The position numbers and the translations under genes are program-made. This document shows positions 53,655-62,349 of a stretch of 64,000 nt of DNA, piece after piece; within the stretch, counting starts at the first letter, position 1, and each line of letters opens with the position of its first letter. Source of the DNA: Opitutaceae bacterium TAV5 (GTDB lineage: Bacteria > Verrucomicrobiota > Verrucomicrobiia > Opitutales > Opitutaceae); contig CP007053.1 of the NCBI GenBank assembly GCA_000242935.3, positions 2,837,001 through 2,901,000 of the forward strand. The letters are read 5' to 3'. The notes beneath the pieces were generated by a model. The model was not told where the DNA came from. It did not search any database and saw only the letters and a list, made by a program, of their open reading frames with translations.

Positions 53655-54689
53655 ATGCCCAACCAACGCGCCATCGCCGCCGCGCTCGGCGTGCATCAGA
53701 CCACGGTATCGCTCGCCCTGCGCGGCGATCCGTCGATCCCGGAAGAAACGCGGCGACGCGTGGAGCAGGCGGCGGTGCGGCTCGGCTACCGGCCCAATGC
53801 CTGGGTGACCTCGCTTATGGCCCACATCCGTTCGGGCCGGGTGGCTTCGAATCGCGGCTGCATCGCGATCCTGCTGGATGCCCGTGACGAGGCTGACGCT
53901 TTCCCCAACGAAACCTACCGGCAGCAATACGAGGGCATGGTGGCGCGCGCGGAGGCGACGGGTTTCCGCATGGAGTGCTTTTACCTCCAGGCCAGAGGCA
54001 TGGATGCCGGCAAGATCGACCGGATCCTGACCGCGCGAGGCATCAACGGACTGGTGCTGGCCGCACCGAAACGGAGCGCGGGCGAGGTGGCGATGAACTG
54101 GGCGCGCTATGCCTGCGCCTCGGTCGCGCACTCGTGGGAAACCCCCGACGTGCACCGGGTTTCCACCGATCATCAACAGAATGTGAACATCGTTTTCCGG
54201 GAACTGCTCCATCGCGGCTATCGGCGGATCGGCATCGCGCTGGCGCCCGAGGCCGGGACGGTGCGGTCGTTCTGGCTGGCGCAGTTGTTGTTGTGGCAGC
54301 ACCACCGGCCGGCGGAGGACCGGGTGCCGATTTATCCGGCAGTGCCGCACTTGCCGAGGCCGGACCGGTTCCGGGCGTGGTACCGGAAGTGGAAGCCGGA
54401 CGCGCTGGTGTGCCTTCTGGGAGAGGAACAACCGCTGGTGGAAGCGGCGGGGCTGCGCGTGCCGGAAGACATCGCCATGGTGTGCCTGAACCGGCCGTCG
54501 CGTAGCCGGTTTTCGGGTACGGAGGAAAATCACCGTGTCATCGGGGCCAATGTCGTCGATCTGGTGGCGGGCCAGATCCTGAAAAACGAATACGGCCTGC
54601 CGGAGCATCCGACCAAGGTTCTGGTCAAGGGCACATGGGTGGAAGGCGAGACGATCCGGGCGAAAGCGGGCAGGGGAAAGCGGGCATGA
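53655..54689 (+). CDS. LacI-family transcriptional regulator (module D)
   Basis: Start chosen at the ATG at 53655 (344 aa); the frame open from 53571 adds no family sequence. The helix-turn-helix begins almost at the N-terminus: QRAIAAALGVHQTTVSLALR (about 3-22), followed by SIPEETRRRVEQAAVRLGYRP. The effector domain shows GCIAILLDARDEAD, INGLVLAAPKRSAG, GYRRIGIALAPEAG, DALVCLLGEEQPLV and VPEDIAMVCLN. It resembles the module A regulator and the next gene. It diverges from the module D operon, its likely target, and lies directly ahead of a second LacI gene (64 nt gap). Confidence 0.93.
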   Translation: MPNQRAIAAALGVHQTTVSLALRGDPSIPEETRRRVEQAAVRLGYRPNAWVTSLMAHIRSGRVASNRGCIAILLDARDEADAFPNETYRQQYEGMVARAEATGFRMECFYLQARGMDAGKIDRILTARGINGLVLAAPKRSAGEVAMNWARYACASVAHSWETPDVHRVSTDHQQNVNIVFRELLHRGYRRIGIALAPEAGTVRSFWLAQLLLWQHHRPAEDRVPIYPAVPHLPRPDRFRAWYRKWKPDALVCLLGEEQPLVEAAGLRVPEDIAMVCLNRPSRSRFSGTEENHRVIGANVVDLVAGQILKNEYGLPEHPTKVLVKGTWVEGETIRAKAGRGKRA

Positions 54690-54753
54690 CATCAAAAAGC
54701 TGGCGCGGCCGGCAGCGCGGGTCGTATTCGTTGGCCATCGTTTGCCGACAGCC

Positions 54754-55836
54754 ATGAACCGCCGCACCTCCCCTCCCGCCTCTGTCACTGCTGCGCCTGC
54801 GGTGCCGCGAACCATGGCCGAACTGGGAAAACTCGCCGGATGCAGTGCGATGACCGTATCGCTGGCCTTGCGAAACAGTCCGCGCGTCTCCGCCGCCACG
54901 CGCAGACGCATCCAGGCACTCGCAGCCAAACACGCGTATCGGCCCAATCCGCTGGTCGTGGCGTTCAACGCGCACCGGCGGCGTTCGCATCCGGCGTTTC
55001 AGGCGACGGTGGGATTTGTAACCTGTTTCGGCACGCGCGCGGGCTGGAAAACACAATTTCCCGCCTACCGGACCTTGCGAAACGGACTCGGAAAACGGGC
55101 CGAGGCGCTCGGCTACACGGTCGAGGAATTCTGGATACGGGACCCGGAGATGCCGGCCCGCCGGCTCCGGCAGATCATCGAGGCCCGGGGCGTGCGGGGT
55201 CTGGTGCTCGCGCCCCTGCCCGCCGACGGTTTCACGCTGCCCGCCTTCGACTGGTCGGACCTGGCGGTGGTGGCGACCGGCTACTCGATCCGGAAACCCG
55301 ACTTTCACCGGGTCTCGCACGACTACTTCCATGGCATGATGCTGGCGCTGGAGCGTTGCCGGGCAAAAGGCTACCGGCGCATCGGCTTTTTTGTGGACCG
55401 GCGCGTCAACCGGGTGATCTACAATCTGTGGCTGGCGGCCTGGCTGGCCGAACAACGCACGACGGCCGGAGCGCCACGTCTCGAAGCCCTGCTGACAGAA
55501 CCGGACACGCGGCCGGACCTGGCGGGATGGGCGCGCCGTGAGCGGCTGGACGCGGTGGTGGGGCTGGATGTCCGGGAGCTGGAAGCGCGCGGCATGACGC
55601 TGCCGCCGGGCGTGGCGCGGGTGGCGCTCAATGCCGACGAGGCGGGCGCCGGGCGACGGCAACCCGGCATCAGTCGCAATTTTGCCGGACTCGGGGCCGC
55701 TGCGATGGACCGGCTGGCGGGATTGTTGCATGCCAACGATTACGGCGTGCCGGCCTGTCCGCAGACCACGTTGATCGCAGGCACATGGATGGGCGACCGG
55801 TTCCTGCCGGAGCGGCGGCATTCCTGCCGCTGCTGA
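54754..55836 (+). CDS. LacI-family transcriptional regulator whose last residues come from a repeat element
   Basis: Start chosen at the ATG at 54754 (360 aa); the upstream TTG at 54742 is less likely. The helix-turn-helix is MAELGKLAGCSAMTVSLALR (about 21-40), then RVSAATRRRIQALAAKHAYRP. The effector domain contains GVRGLVLAPLPADG, DLAVVATGYSI, RVSHDYFHGMMLALERC, GYRRIGFFVD and LDAVVGLDVRELE. The final residues, ERRHSCRC, are encoded by the left arm of the 25-bp inverted-repeat element at 55809-55833, with the stop right behind it. The native C-terminus was therefore probably replaced. It runs in the same direction as the FAD oxidoreductase and fucosidase genes, its likely targets. Confidence 0.92.
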   Translation: MNRRTSPPASVTAAPAVPRTMAELGKLAGCSAMTVSLALRNSPRVSAATRRRIQALAAKHAYRPNPLVVAFNAHRRRSHPAFQATVGFVTCFGTRAGWKTQFPAYRTLRNGLGKRAEALGYTVEEFWIRDPEMPARRLRQIIEARGVRGLVLAPLPADGFTLPAFDWSDLAVVATGYSIRKPDFHRVSHDYFHGMMLALERCRAKGYRRIGFFVDRRVNRVIYNLWLAAWLAEQRTTAGAPRLEALLTEPDTRPDLAGWARRERLDAVVGLDVRELEARGMTLPPGVARVALNADEAGAGRRQPGISRNFAGLGAAAMDRLAGLLHANDYGVPACPQTTLIAGTWMGDRFLPERRHSCRC

Positions 55837-55955
55837 CGACGCGAAGCGTCGCCCTGTTCGGGAAAGTCGGGGAAGGTTTGAGTAAACCGCGGTGCTCACC
55901 GGCAAAGGGCGAGGCGCGTTGCGCCTCGTCGCAGCGGCAGGAATGCCGCCGCTCC
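55809..55955. repeat. Paired 25-bp inverted repeat element, copy 2
   Basis: Left arm 55809-55833, right arm 55931-55955, identical to the arms of copies 1 and 3. The inside again holds small hairpins (GACGCGAAGCGTC; GAGGCGCGTTGCGCCTC). It reaches into the coding end of the LacI gene. Including it, the gap 55837-56020 before the FAD gene holds nothing else that I recognise. Confidence 0.92.
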
Positions 55956-56020
55956 GTTACGTGACGGACGGGCACGTTTACTGTTAAAACAAACGGACCC
56001 TTGGCCGCTCCGGCATCCGG

Positions 56021-57436
56021 ATGCTGAGTGCCAGCATCATGCAAACCCGACTTTCCTGTGCAGAACCTTCCCGGAGCATCCCGGTCGTTGCCGATGCGGA
56101 TGTGATCGTTTGCGGCGGCGGACCCGCCGGCGTCGCCGCCGCTCTGAGCGCGGCGCGGAGCGGTGCCCGTGTCGTGCTGATCGAATTACAGGGATGCCTC
56201 GGTGGCGTATGGACCGCCGGGCTCCTCGGCTTCATCATCGACGGCAATGCGGAGACCGGCGTGATGGCGGACATCCTGCGGGGGATCACCGCATGGCAGG
56301 ACGGGCGCGGCCCGCAATTCTGCGATCGCCCCGTCAGTGCAGAGCGCCCGCGACGCGGCGTTTCCTACAGTGCAGAGACCATGAAAGTCGCTCTGGAAGA
56401 CCTTTGCGCCAGCGCGGGAGTGCGCGTGCGCCTGCACACGCGTGTGGTCACTGCGCTCAACGACGCGCAGGGACGACTCACCACCGTCATCACCGAATCG
56501 AAAAACGGACGTGAAGCCTGGCGCGCCCGCGTGTTTGTCGATTGCACCGGCGACGGCGATCTCGCGGCGCAGGCGGGTTGTGCGTTCGCCTTCGGGCGCG
56601 ACGATCCGGAGCCTCGCACCGCCGGCCCCCGGACCGGACAAACCCAGGCGATGACGCTCATGGGACTCGTCACGGGTCCGGATTACGGGCAGGTGTCGCA
56701 CTTTGTCACGGGAAGGGTTTTTGACAACGGGCAAGGCAAGGATGCCCTGGTGGCCGAATTCGGGCGCGCCGGTTTCGCGCTTTCCTACAGCCGCCCGACC
56801 CTCTTCCACATCCACGACCGGCTGTATGCGCTCATGGCCAACCACGCTTACGGATACTCCGGCATCGATGCTGACGATCTCACGGCGGCTACCCTTGCGT
56901 CCCGCGCCGAAGTTTTTTCTGCGGTGCGGGCCTTGCGACGGCTCGGCGGCGTGTGGGCTCACCTCGAGCTGGTGGCCACGGGCAACCATATCGGCGTTCG
57001 CGAAGGCCGGCGTATCGCCGGACTCATGACGGTGACACGTGAGGACCTGATCAATGGCGCGCGTTATCCGGACGCCGTCACGCATGTCACCTTTCCCGTC
57101 GACGTCCACGCAACGGCGCGCAGTCCGGGCAACGGGTCGCCGGGCGCGGCAGCCAACGGTTATTCCAACGAAGGTGTCCATGCCCGTCCCTACGACATTC
57201 CGTTCGGCGCGCTCGTGGCCCGAGATGTGGATGGCCTGCTGCTGGCCGGGCGTTGCATCAGCGGCGACTTCATTGCGCATGCGAGCTACCGTGTGACGGG
57301 TTATTCGGTCGAGCTGGGCGAAGCCGCCGGCCGCGCTGCGGCCTGGTGCGCACGCCGGGGAGTGTCGCCGCACAAGGTCGCCTGGCGACAGATTGTCGCG
57401 GAGGACGATCCGCCGGCGGGGAGCGGGAGTGCCTGA
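56021..57436 (+). CDS. FAD-dependent oxidoreductase (FAD_oxidored family)
   Basis: A 471-residue protein (ATG at 56021; one at 56039 is also possible). The dinucleotide-binding motif is DVIVCGGGPAGVAAALSAAR with the closing acidic VVLIE, followed by GGVWTAGLLGFIIDG. The middle shows RVFVDCTGDGDLAAQAGCAF, a diagnostic segment of PF12831-type FAD oxidoreductases, and the C-terminus DGLLLAGRCISGDFIAHASY with YSVELGEAAGRAA. Proteins of this family sit in many glycan loci and oxidise a sugar or polyol; the exact substrate is unknown. There is no signal peptide. It lies between LacI and fucosidase genes in one direction, which suggests fucose or fucoside metabolism. Confidence 0.9.
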   Translation: MLSASIMQTRLSCAEPSRSIPVVADADVIVCGGGPAGVAAALSAARSGARVVLIELQGCLGGVWTAGLLGFIIDGNAETGVMADILRGITAWQDGRGPQFCDRPVSAERPRRGVSYSAETMKVALEDLCASAGVRVRLHTRVVTALNDAQGRLTTVITESKNGREAWRARVFVDCTGDGDLAAQAGCAFAFGRDDPEPRTAGPRTGQTQAMTLMGLVTGPDYGQVSHFVTGRVFDNGQGKDALVAEFGRAGFALSYSRPTLFHIHDRLYALMANHAYGYSGIDADDLTAATLASRAEVFSAVRALRRLGGVWAHLELVATGNHIGVREGRRIAGLMTVTREDLINGARYPDAVTHVTFPVDVHATARSPGNGSPGAAANGYSNEGVHARPYDIPFGALVARDVDGLLLAGRCISGDFIAHASYRVTGYSVELGEAAGRAAAWCARRGVSPHKVAWRQIVAEDDPPAGSGSA

Positions 57437-57518
57437 CCGCGGGAAACGAGGGACCGCTCTTCGGGGTTGCTATCTTCCGGAGGACCTACTTGTCAGGACG
57501 GGAATTTCTTTTCCGTCC

Positions 57519-58979
57519 ATGTCGTCACTCCTCCCTCCCTTTGCCCCGGTTCCGACACCTGCGCAGCTCGCTTGGCAGCGCACCGAAACCAATCTGTTCG
57601 TGCATATTTGCGTGAACACGTTTACCGGACGCGAGTGGGGCGACGGCTCCGAATCTCCGGCGATTTTTAATCCGACCCGGCTCGATTGCCGCCAGTGGGC
57701 GCGTGTCGCCCGCGAGGCGGGAATCAGGATCGGTATCCTGACGGCGAAACATCACGACGGTTTTTGCCTGTGGCCGACGGCGACGACGGACCACTCGGTA
57801 AAGACATCGCCGTGGAGGGGAGGGAAGGGCGATCTGGTGCGCGAATTTGTTGATGCCTTCCGGGCCGAGGGGCTGAAGGTCGGCTTGTATTTGTCGCCAT
57901 GGGACCGTCACGAACCGTGCTATGGCGATTCGCCGCGCTACAACGACTTTTACTGCACGCAACTGACGGAGTTGCTGACCCACTACGGCGAGTTGCACGA
58001 GGTGTGGTTCGACGGCGCGTGCGCCGAGGGGCCGAACGGACGCAAACAGGAATACGACTGGAATCGGTTTTTCGCCTTGGTGAAAAAGCTGCAGCCGGGC
58101 GCGGTGACGTTTGGCGACGGCGGCACCGACGTGCGCTGGGTGGGCAACGAGCGCGGGTTTGCCAACGAAACGTGCTGGGCCACCGTCGATCCTCGGACGG
58201 TGCGGTTTCCGGGTGATTCGGGCATCAACCAGGCCAACGACGCGGCGGCGCGCGAGGAGCTGAAGCGGCATTTCGGCAGCGGCGACGCGCCCGATCCGGC
58301 AGGTCGCGAGCCGCGCGTATGGCGTCCGGCGGAGTGCGACGTATCGATCCGCCCCGGCTGGTTTTATCACGCGGAAGAGGACGACAAGGTGAGGTCGGTC
58401 GAGAATCTGGTGGACCTGTATTTCCGCAGCGTGGGTCGCAACGGCCTGCTGTTGCTCAACATTCCCCCGACGCGCGAAGGGTTGTTTCACGAGAACGACA
58501 TCGCGGCGATCACCGGTATGCGGCGCGAACTGGACCGGATCTTTGCGAAGGACCTGGCACGCGCGGAGGGCGTTCGCGTGATGGCGGATAACGAACGCGC
58601 GAGCGGTCCCTGCGCGGTGGTGGAGTACCTGGCGGAGTCGGTCTGTGACGGAAATCCGGACACCTGCTGGGCCGCGCCGGAGGGCGTCACGAAGGCGGTG
58701 CTGGAGATGACATTCTCCGGCGGCAAAACCGGAGCGGAGGCGGAAGGCGTGACGGTCAGTGTACTCTGTTTCGAGGAGCCCGTGCAACACGGTCAGCGGA
58801 TCGCGGCGTATCGCGTCGAGGCCGAGGTGGGCGGCACATGGACGGAAATCGCTCGCGGCACGACGATCGGGCGCAAGAAACTCGACCGGCTGGCGGCGCC
58901 GGTGAAGACGCGGCGGTTGCGGTTGACGATCGACGAGGCGCTCGCGCCGCCGGCGTTGTCGGCCTGGCGGGTGTATTGA
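57519..58979 (+). CDS. GH29 alpha-L-fucosidase
   Basis: Start chosen at the ATG at 57519 (486 aa). The barrel starts RTETNLFVHICVNTFTGREW, then GIRIGILTAKHHDGFCLWPT, a hallmark of GH29 with the two active-site histidines. KVGLYLSPWDRHEP and the nucleophile strand LHEVWFDGACAEG (D165) follow. WFYHAEEDDKVRSVENLVDL and NGLLLLNIPPTREG close the domain. The last ~120 residues form an F5/8-type-C-like beta-sandwich (AESVCDGNPDTCWAAPEG). It lacks a signal peptide, so it works inside the cell on imported fucosides. It lies 82 nt after the FAD oxidoreductase. Its stop is 1 nt from the left arm of the third 25-bp element. Confidence 0.95.
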   Translation: MSSLLPPFAPVPTPAQLAWQRTETNLFVHICVNTFTGREWGDGSESPAIFNPTRLDCRQWARVAREAGIRIGILTAKHHDGFCLWPTATTDHSVKTSPWRGGKGDLVREFVDAFRAEGLKVGLYLSPWDRHEPCYGDSPRYNDFYCTQLTELLTHYGELHEVWFDGACAEGPNGRKQEYDWNRFFALVKKLQPGAVTFGDGGTDVRWVGNERGFANETCWATVDPRTVRFPGDSGINQANDAAAREELKRHFGSGDAPDPAGREPRVWRPAECDVSIRPGWFYHAEEDDKVRSVENLVDLYFRSVGRNGLLLLNIPPTREGLFHENDIAAITGMRRELDRIFAKDLARAEGVRVMADNERASGPCAVVEYLAESVCDGNPDTCWAAPEGVTKAVLEMTFSGGKTGAEAEGVTVSVLCFEEPVQHGQRIAAYRVEAEVGGTWTEIARGTTIGRKKLDRLAAPVKTRRLRLTIDEALAPPALSAWRVY

Positions 58980-58980
58980 C

Positions 58981-59100
58981 GGAGCGGCGGCATTCCTGCC
59001 GCTGCCGTGAATCGACCGGACTCTCGTGAGCATCCCGCGGAATGTTTTACGGGACCGGAGCTTCGTCCGGCAAAAGCAGCGGCAGGAATGCCGCCGCTCC
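58981..59100. repeat. Paired 25-bp inverted repeat element, copy 3
   Basis: Left arm 58981-59005, right arm 59076-59100, identical to the arms of copies 1 and 2. It fills the gap between the convergent fucosidase and sufE genes and could act as a shared transcript end. Confidence 0.93.
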
Positions 59101-59106
59101 GGTCGC

Positions 59107-59532
59107 TCAGGCGGAGGCGGGTTGCAGGCAGGATTGGGCGAAGGCCTTGATATAACGGCGGAGGCTGGCGAGGGCGTTGCTGCGGTTGGCCGAGAGCGCC
59201 TGCGGGAGGCCGACTTCGGCGAGAAAATCCGGCTCGGTGGCGAGGATGTCGGCGGGCGTCTCGCCGTTGTAAAAATCGCACATGAGGGCGGCGATGCCTT
59301 TGGAAATCTGCGCGTCGGCATCCATATGGAAATAGCAGCGGCCGTCGCGCAGTTCGGGCTGGAGCCAGAGGCGCGAGATGCAGCCGGGGAGGAGCCGGTC
59401 GTCGGTGTGGTAGCGGGCGTCGAGCGCGGCATAGCGGCGGCCGAGCGTGAGGAGGTGGCGGAAGCGTTCCTCGTCGTCGGGCAGCAGCGTGAAGGTTTCG
59501 ACCAGCGCGTCGCGTTTTTCGGAAAGTGTCAT
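59107..59532 (-). CDS. sufE: SufE-family sulfur acceptor
   Basis: Start chosen at the ATG at 59532 (141 aa), the standard size. Segments are DDEERFRHLLTLGRRYAAL, then LLPGCISRLWLQPE, where the Cys is the conserved sulfur-accepting residue, then FHMDADAQISKGIAALMCDF and NGETPADIL, typical of SufE. SufE takes sulfur from the SufS cysteine desulfurase for iron-sulfur cluster assembly. No other suf gene is nearby, so it may be a stand-alone copy. It converges with the fucosidase gene. Confidence 0.93.
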   Translation of the reverse strand: MTLSEKRDALVETFTLLPDDEERFRHLLTLGRRYAALDARYHTDDRLLPGCISRLWLQPELRDGRCYFHMDADAQISKGIAALMCDFYNGETPADILATEPDFLAEVGLPQALSANRSNALASLRRYIKAFAQSCLQPASA

Positions 59533-59659
59533 GGCGCAGAAACCGCAACTGTGGCGCAGGAGCGGGATTCTCGCCAGCGGAGTTTTCCCGAATTTTTGCG
59601 GGCGGCGCACTGGCGACCGGTGCGAACGGAGGCTGCAACGACGGGCGATGACCGCGCGG

Positions 59660-59857
59660 TCACCGGCCGGTGAGGCTGGCAATAATGAGGACGAAGGCGG
59701 CGATAACGATCGCCACCCCGACCATCAGCGCCGTGGCGATCAGCGGGGGATTGTAGTTGCGGTTTTCGGGAACAACACGGCGTCGGCGGCTGACCTTGGC
59801 CGGCTGGTGGTCAAGGTGAGGGGTGATGGGCGGCGGGAGAGGATCGGAAGAGGGCAT
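59660..59857 (-). CDS. Small single-helix membrane protein (65 aa)
   Basis: The ATG at 59857 gives 65 residues: a Pro-rich and basic N-terminal half (PLPPPITPHLDHQPAKVSRRRR) shown here only in part by its core ITPHLDHQPAKVSRRRR, then one hydrophobic helix, LIATALMVGVAIVIAAFVLI. The positively charged cluster before the helix predicts a cytoplasmic N-terminus. It is 127 nt upstream of sufE, same strand. No family is recognised. The clear helix makes a real gene likely. Confidence 0.55.
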   Translation of the reverse strand: MPSSDPLPPPITPHLDHQPAKVSRRRRVVPENRNYNPPLIATALMVGVAIVIAAFVLIIASLTGR

Positions 59858-60070
59858 GTTCAGGGCGTCCTGTCGCTCAGGGAGACAGGAGGGGAAGACG
59901 GGTTATCGCGAAAAGGCCGGCGTCCGCCAGAGACGGACGCCGGCTGCAGGTGCAGGATCAGGCAATGCAACGGGGACGAGCAGGAAAAGCGTCGCGCGAG
60001 CACAGCAAGGTGAACAGAAACCGGACGAGGGGCGGACGGAAGGGAGGCGATATCGGCTCCCGGAAACCCC

Positions 60071-60421
60071 TCAGCGGTGCGCGAGGGCGGTCTCCTCGCC
60101 TTCCGGAGCGGGGCCGGGACCGCCCGCACCGCGGCCCGGTTTGCCCGGGCCGCGCGGCGGCGGGGCGGGAAATTCGTCGGCGGTGAGCTGGCCGTCGCCG
60201 TTCTTGTCGAGCGCCTTGAGGACGGCCGAAGCGTTGGCGATCTCTTCGGCGGAGAGGACGCCGTCCTTGTCGGTATCGAAAAGGGCGAGGATCGGATTGA
60301 CGCGCGGAGGCGGCGGACCGCCGGAATCGTCGCGAGGACGGTCGGGCTGGGCCAGGCAGGCGACGGAGGACAGGAGGGCGGCGGCGAGCGCGCAGGAAAC
60401 AAGGCGGGTTCGGATTTTCAC
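60071..60421 (-). CDS. Secreted EF-hand calcium-binding protein (116 aa)
   Basis: The start is a GTG at 60421. A signal peptide is visible (LVSCALAAALLSSVACLAQ). Two EF-hand loops follow: DTDKDGVLSAEE and DKNGDGQLTADE, each with the 1, 3, 5, 7, 9 and 12 ligand pattern (D-x-D-x-D-G-x-L-x-x-x-E). The C-terminus is Pro/Gly-rich. Such small EF-hand proteins are common in Verrucomicrobiota and Planctomycetota and are probably periplasmic calcium binders. It stands alone. Confidence 0.85.
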   Translation of the reverse strand: MKIRTRLVSCALAAALLSSVACLAQPDRPRDDSGGPPPPRVNPILALFDTDKDGVLSAEEIANASAVLKALDKNGDGQLTADEFPAPPPRGPGKPGRGAGGPGPAPEGEETALAHR

Positions 60422-60630
60422 AGGTTTTGTGGTGGTTCGCCGGTACGATAGGCCCGCTCTGTAAGGGGATGATGTCGGAAGGCCGGAAATTTGTTAGCGG
60501 TGTGTAAATGCAGGGCGACGCTTCACGCCGTCCACGTCCACGGGCGGGAAGCCCGTGCCACTTCCCGGGCAGTCTTCCCTTCCCATGACACCGGCAAAAT
60601 GCAGCGAGGCCGATCCGGCGGCCGTCTGCT
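60422..60630. other. Gap between EF-hand and histidine kinase genes
   Basis: No gene is seen. A hairpin CACGGGCGGGAAGCCCGTG (60539-60557) belongs to the same repeat style as the cluster at 19843-19980. Confidence 0.5.
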
Positions 60631-62349
60631 TCAGGCGGCCGCCAGCCGTATTTCGGCGCGAAAACCGTGCGGGCTGCGGTTGGCGAACTGCACCGAACCC
60701 CGGCAGGCTTCGACGGCGCTTTTCACGATCGCCAGGCCGAGGCCGACCCCGCCGGTTTCGCGCGAGCGGGCAAATTCGGGACGGTAGAAGGGTTCGCCCA
60801 GCCGCGTGAGTGTGTCGGGAGCTACGCCGGGGCCATCGTCCTCGATCACGATGACGACGGAGGATCCGTCGCCGGATGACGCGCTTGCCTCCTCGGCGCG
60901 GGCGGACAGGGTGATCGGCCCGGGCGCATCGCCGGCATAGCGGAGGGCGTTGCGCACGAGGTTGCCGAGCGCGCGGGCGAGCAGTTCGGGATCGGCGCGG
61001 ACGGCCAGGCCCGGGGAGACGGAGGCGGCCACCCGGTCTTCGGCGCCGGCGGCCTCGCGGGCGATCACCCGCGCGACGAGCGGCGCGAGTTCCATGGCGG
61101 CGAGGTCGACGTGGCGCGGCCGAAGGCCGGCGCGGGTGAGGGTGAGCAGTTCGTGGACGAGCGCGGACATCTGCTGGACTTCTTCCCGGACGTTGGCCAC
61201 GGAGGGTTGCAGGTCCTCGCCGGCGCGTTCTTCGAGAATGCCGACCGCAAACTGCATGCGGCCGAGCGGCGAACCGAGCTCGTGGGCGATGTCGCCGAGG
61301 AAACGGCGTTGGCCGTTCACGAGATGATCGAGCTGGCCGGCCATGCGGTTGACGGCGCCGCCGAGCCGGCCGATCTCGTCGCCGCGGCGCTCGTCCACAC
61401 GGGTGTCGAAATGGCCTTCGGCGATCCGTTCGGTGGCGCGCGTGAGCTGGCCCAGCGCACGCGTGATGCTGCGCACGAGCGGCAGCCAGAACAGCACGGA
61501 AAAACCGAGGGTGACCAAGGCGGTGAGAAGCCAGGGCTTGAAATCGAGCAGCAGCGCCGCGGAGCCGAGCGACGGGGCGCGCAGGAGCAGCACGGGGCCG
61601 GACGACAGAAACGGCGACCGCGCCTGGCCGGCGAGGCGCGGCAACCGGACGCCGATCCACCAGGCGGCGGGTTCGCCGGCACGGACGAGAAACCGTTCGC
61701 CGGATGTATCGCCGGGAGGGTGAGCGGTGGCGGCAGCGGGAGAAGCGGGGGCCGGATTCCCGTCCGGAAGCCTCGCGAAGGGTGTGGCGCCATCGGCGTC
61801 GGGAGCATTGGTGGCGGGATCGTCGCGCTTGTCCGCGCCGGTTTTCGGGGTGGCTGACCGCGTGCGGGATTCCGGTTGCATGCGCGGATCGTCGCCGGCG
61901 GGAAAACCGGGCCGGAGGAAAAACGGGACTTCGGAACCGGTTTCATCCGGAAAACGCCCGCCGGGCAGAAACCGGCGGCCGGGTGGCAACAGGAGCGGCG
62001 GTCCGCCGCGCAGGGCGACGACGCGGATGCGCACGTCGTCGGGCAGGGAGGTCTCCGGGCCGGCGAGTTGCCGGCCGGCGGGCGAAAAGAGGGAAAACTC
62101 GACGCCGTAAGCTTCGCTGAACTGCGCAAGCAGTGCGTCGTGCGAGGCGAGGGGTTCGTTGCGCAGCCGGGCGGTGATGACATCGGCCACGGCCTGCACG
62201 CGGTTGCCGGAGGAGCCGGCGACGAGGGCATCCCAGCGGAAGCCGGAGTGCGTCAGCAGGAAGGCGCCGGCGGCGGCGGCCAGCAACAGGAGGTTGAGGA
62301 GCAGCCAGAGCGAGACCTTGAGCGAGAGGGGAAAGGCGATGCGTTTCAT
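60631..62349 (-). CDS. Sensor histidine kinase
   Basis: A 572-residue protein. The first membrane helix is VSLWLLLNLLLLAAAAGAFL, followed by a ~230-residue periplasmic part that is Pro/Gly-rich in its second half, then a second helix (LLTALVTLGFSVLFWLPLV). A HAMP region (AEGHFDTRVDERRGDEIGRL) leads to the HisKA phosphoacceptor FLGDIAHELGSPLGRMQF. The ATPase domain has the N box ALGNLVRNALRYA, G1 VIEDDGPGVAPD and GGVGLGLAIVKSA. It is a CpxA/EnvZ-type kinase of the OmpR pair. It follows the response regulator gene with 143 nt between them, mostly filled by a palindromic repeat. Confidence 0.95.
   Translation of the reverse strand: MKRIAFPLSLKVSLWLLLNLLLLAAAAGAFLLTHSGFRWDALVAGSSGNRVQAVADVITARLRNEPLASHDALLAQFSEAYGVEFSLFSPAGRQLAGPETSLPDDVRIRVVALRGGPPLLLPPGRRFLPGGRFPDETGSEVPFFLRPGFPAGDDPRMQPESRTRSATPKTGADKRDDPATNAPDADGATPFARLPDGNPAPASPAAATAHPPGDTSGERFLVRAGEPAAWWIGVRLPRLAGQARSPFLSSGPVLLLRAPSLGSAALLLDFKPWLLTALVTLGFSVLFWLPLVRSITRALGQLTRATERIAEGHFDTRVDERRGDEIGRLGGAVNRMAGQLDHLVNGQRRFLGDIAHELGSPLGRMQFAVGILEERAGEDLQPSVANVREEVQQMSALVHELLTLTRAGLRPRHVDLAAMELAPLVARVIAREAAGAEDRVAASVSPGLAVRADPELLARALGNLVRNALRYAGDAPGPITLSARAEEASASSGDGSSVVIVIEDDGPGVAPDTLTRLGEPFYRPEFARSRETGGVGLGLAIVKSAVEACRGSVQFANRSPHGFRAEIRLAAA

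Noticed and set aside
55973-55997. CGTTT ... AAACG inverted repeat upstream of the FAD oxidoreductase as an operator
   Set aside because: Only 5-bp arms with an 11-nt centre; too weak to list.
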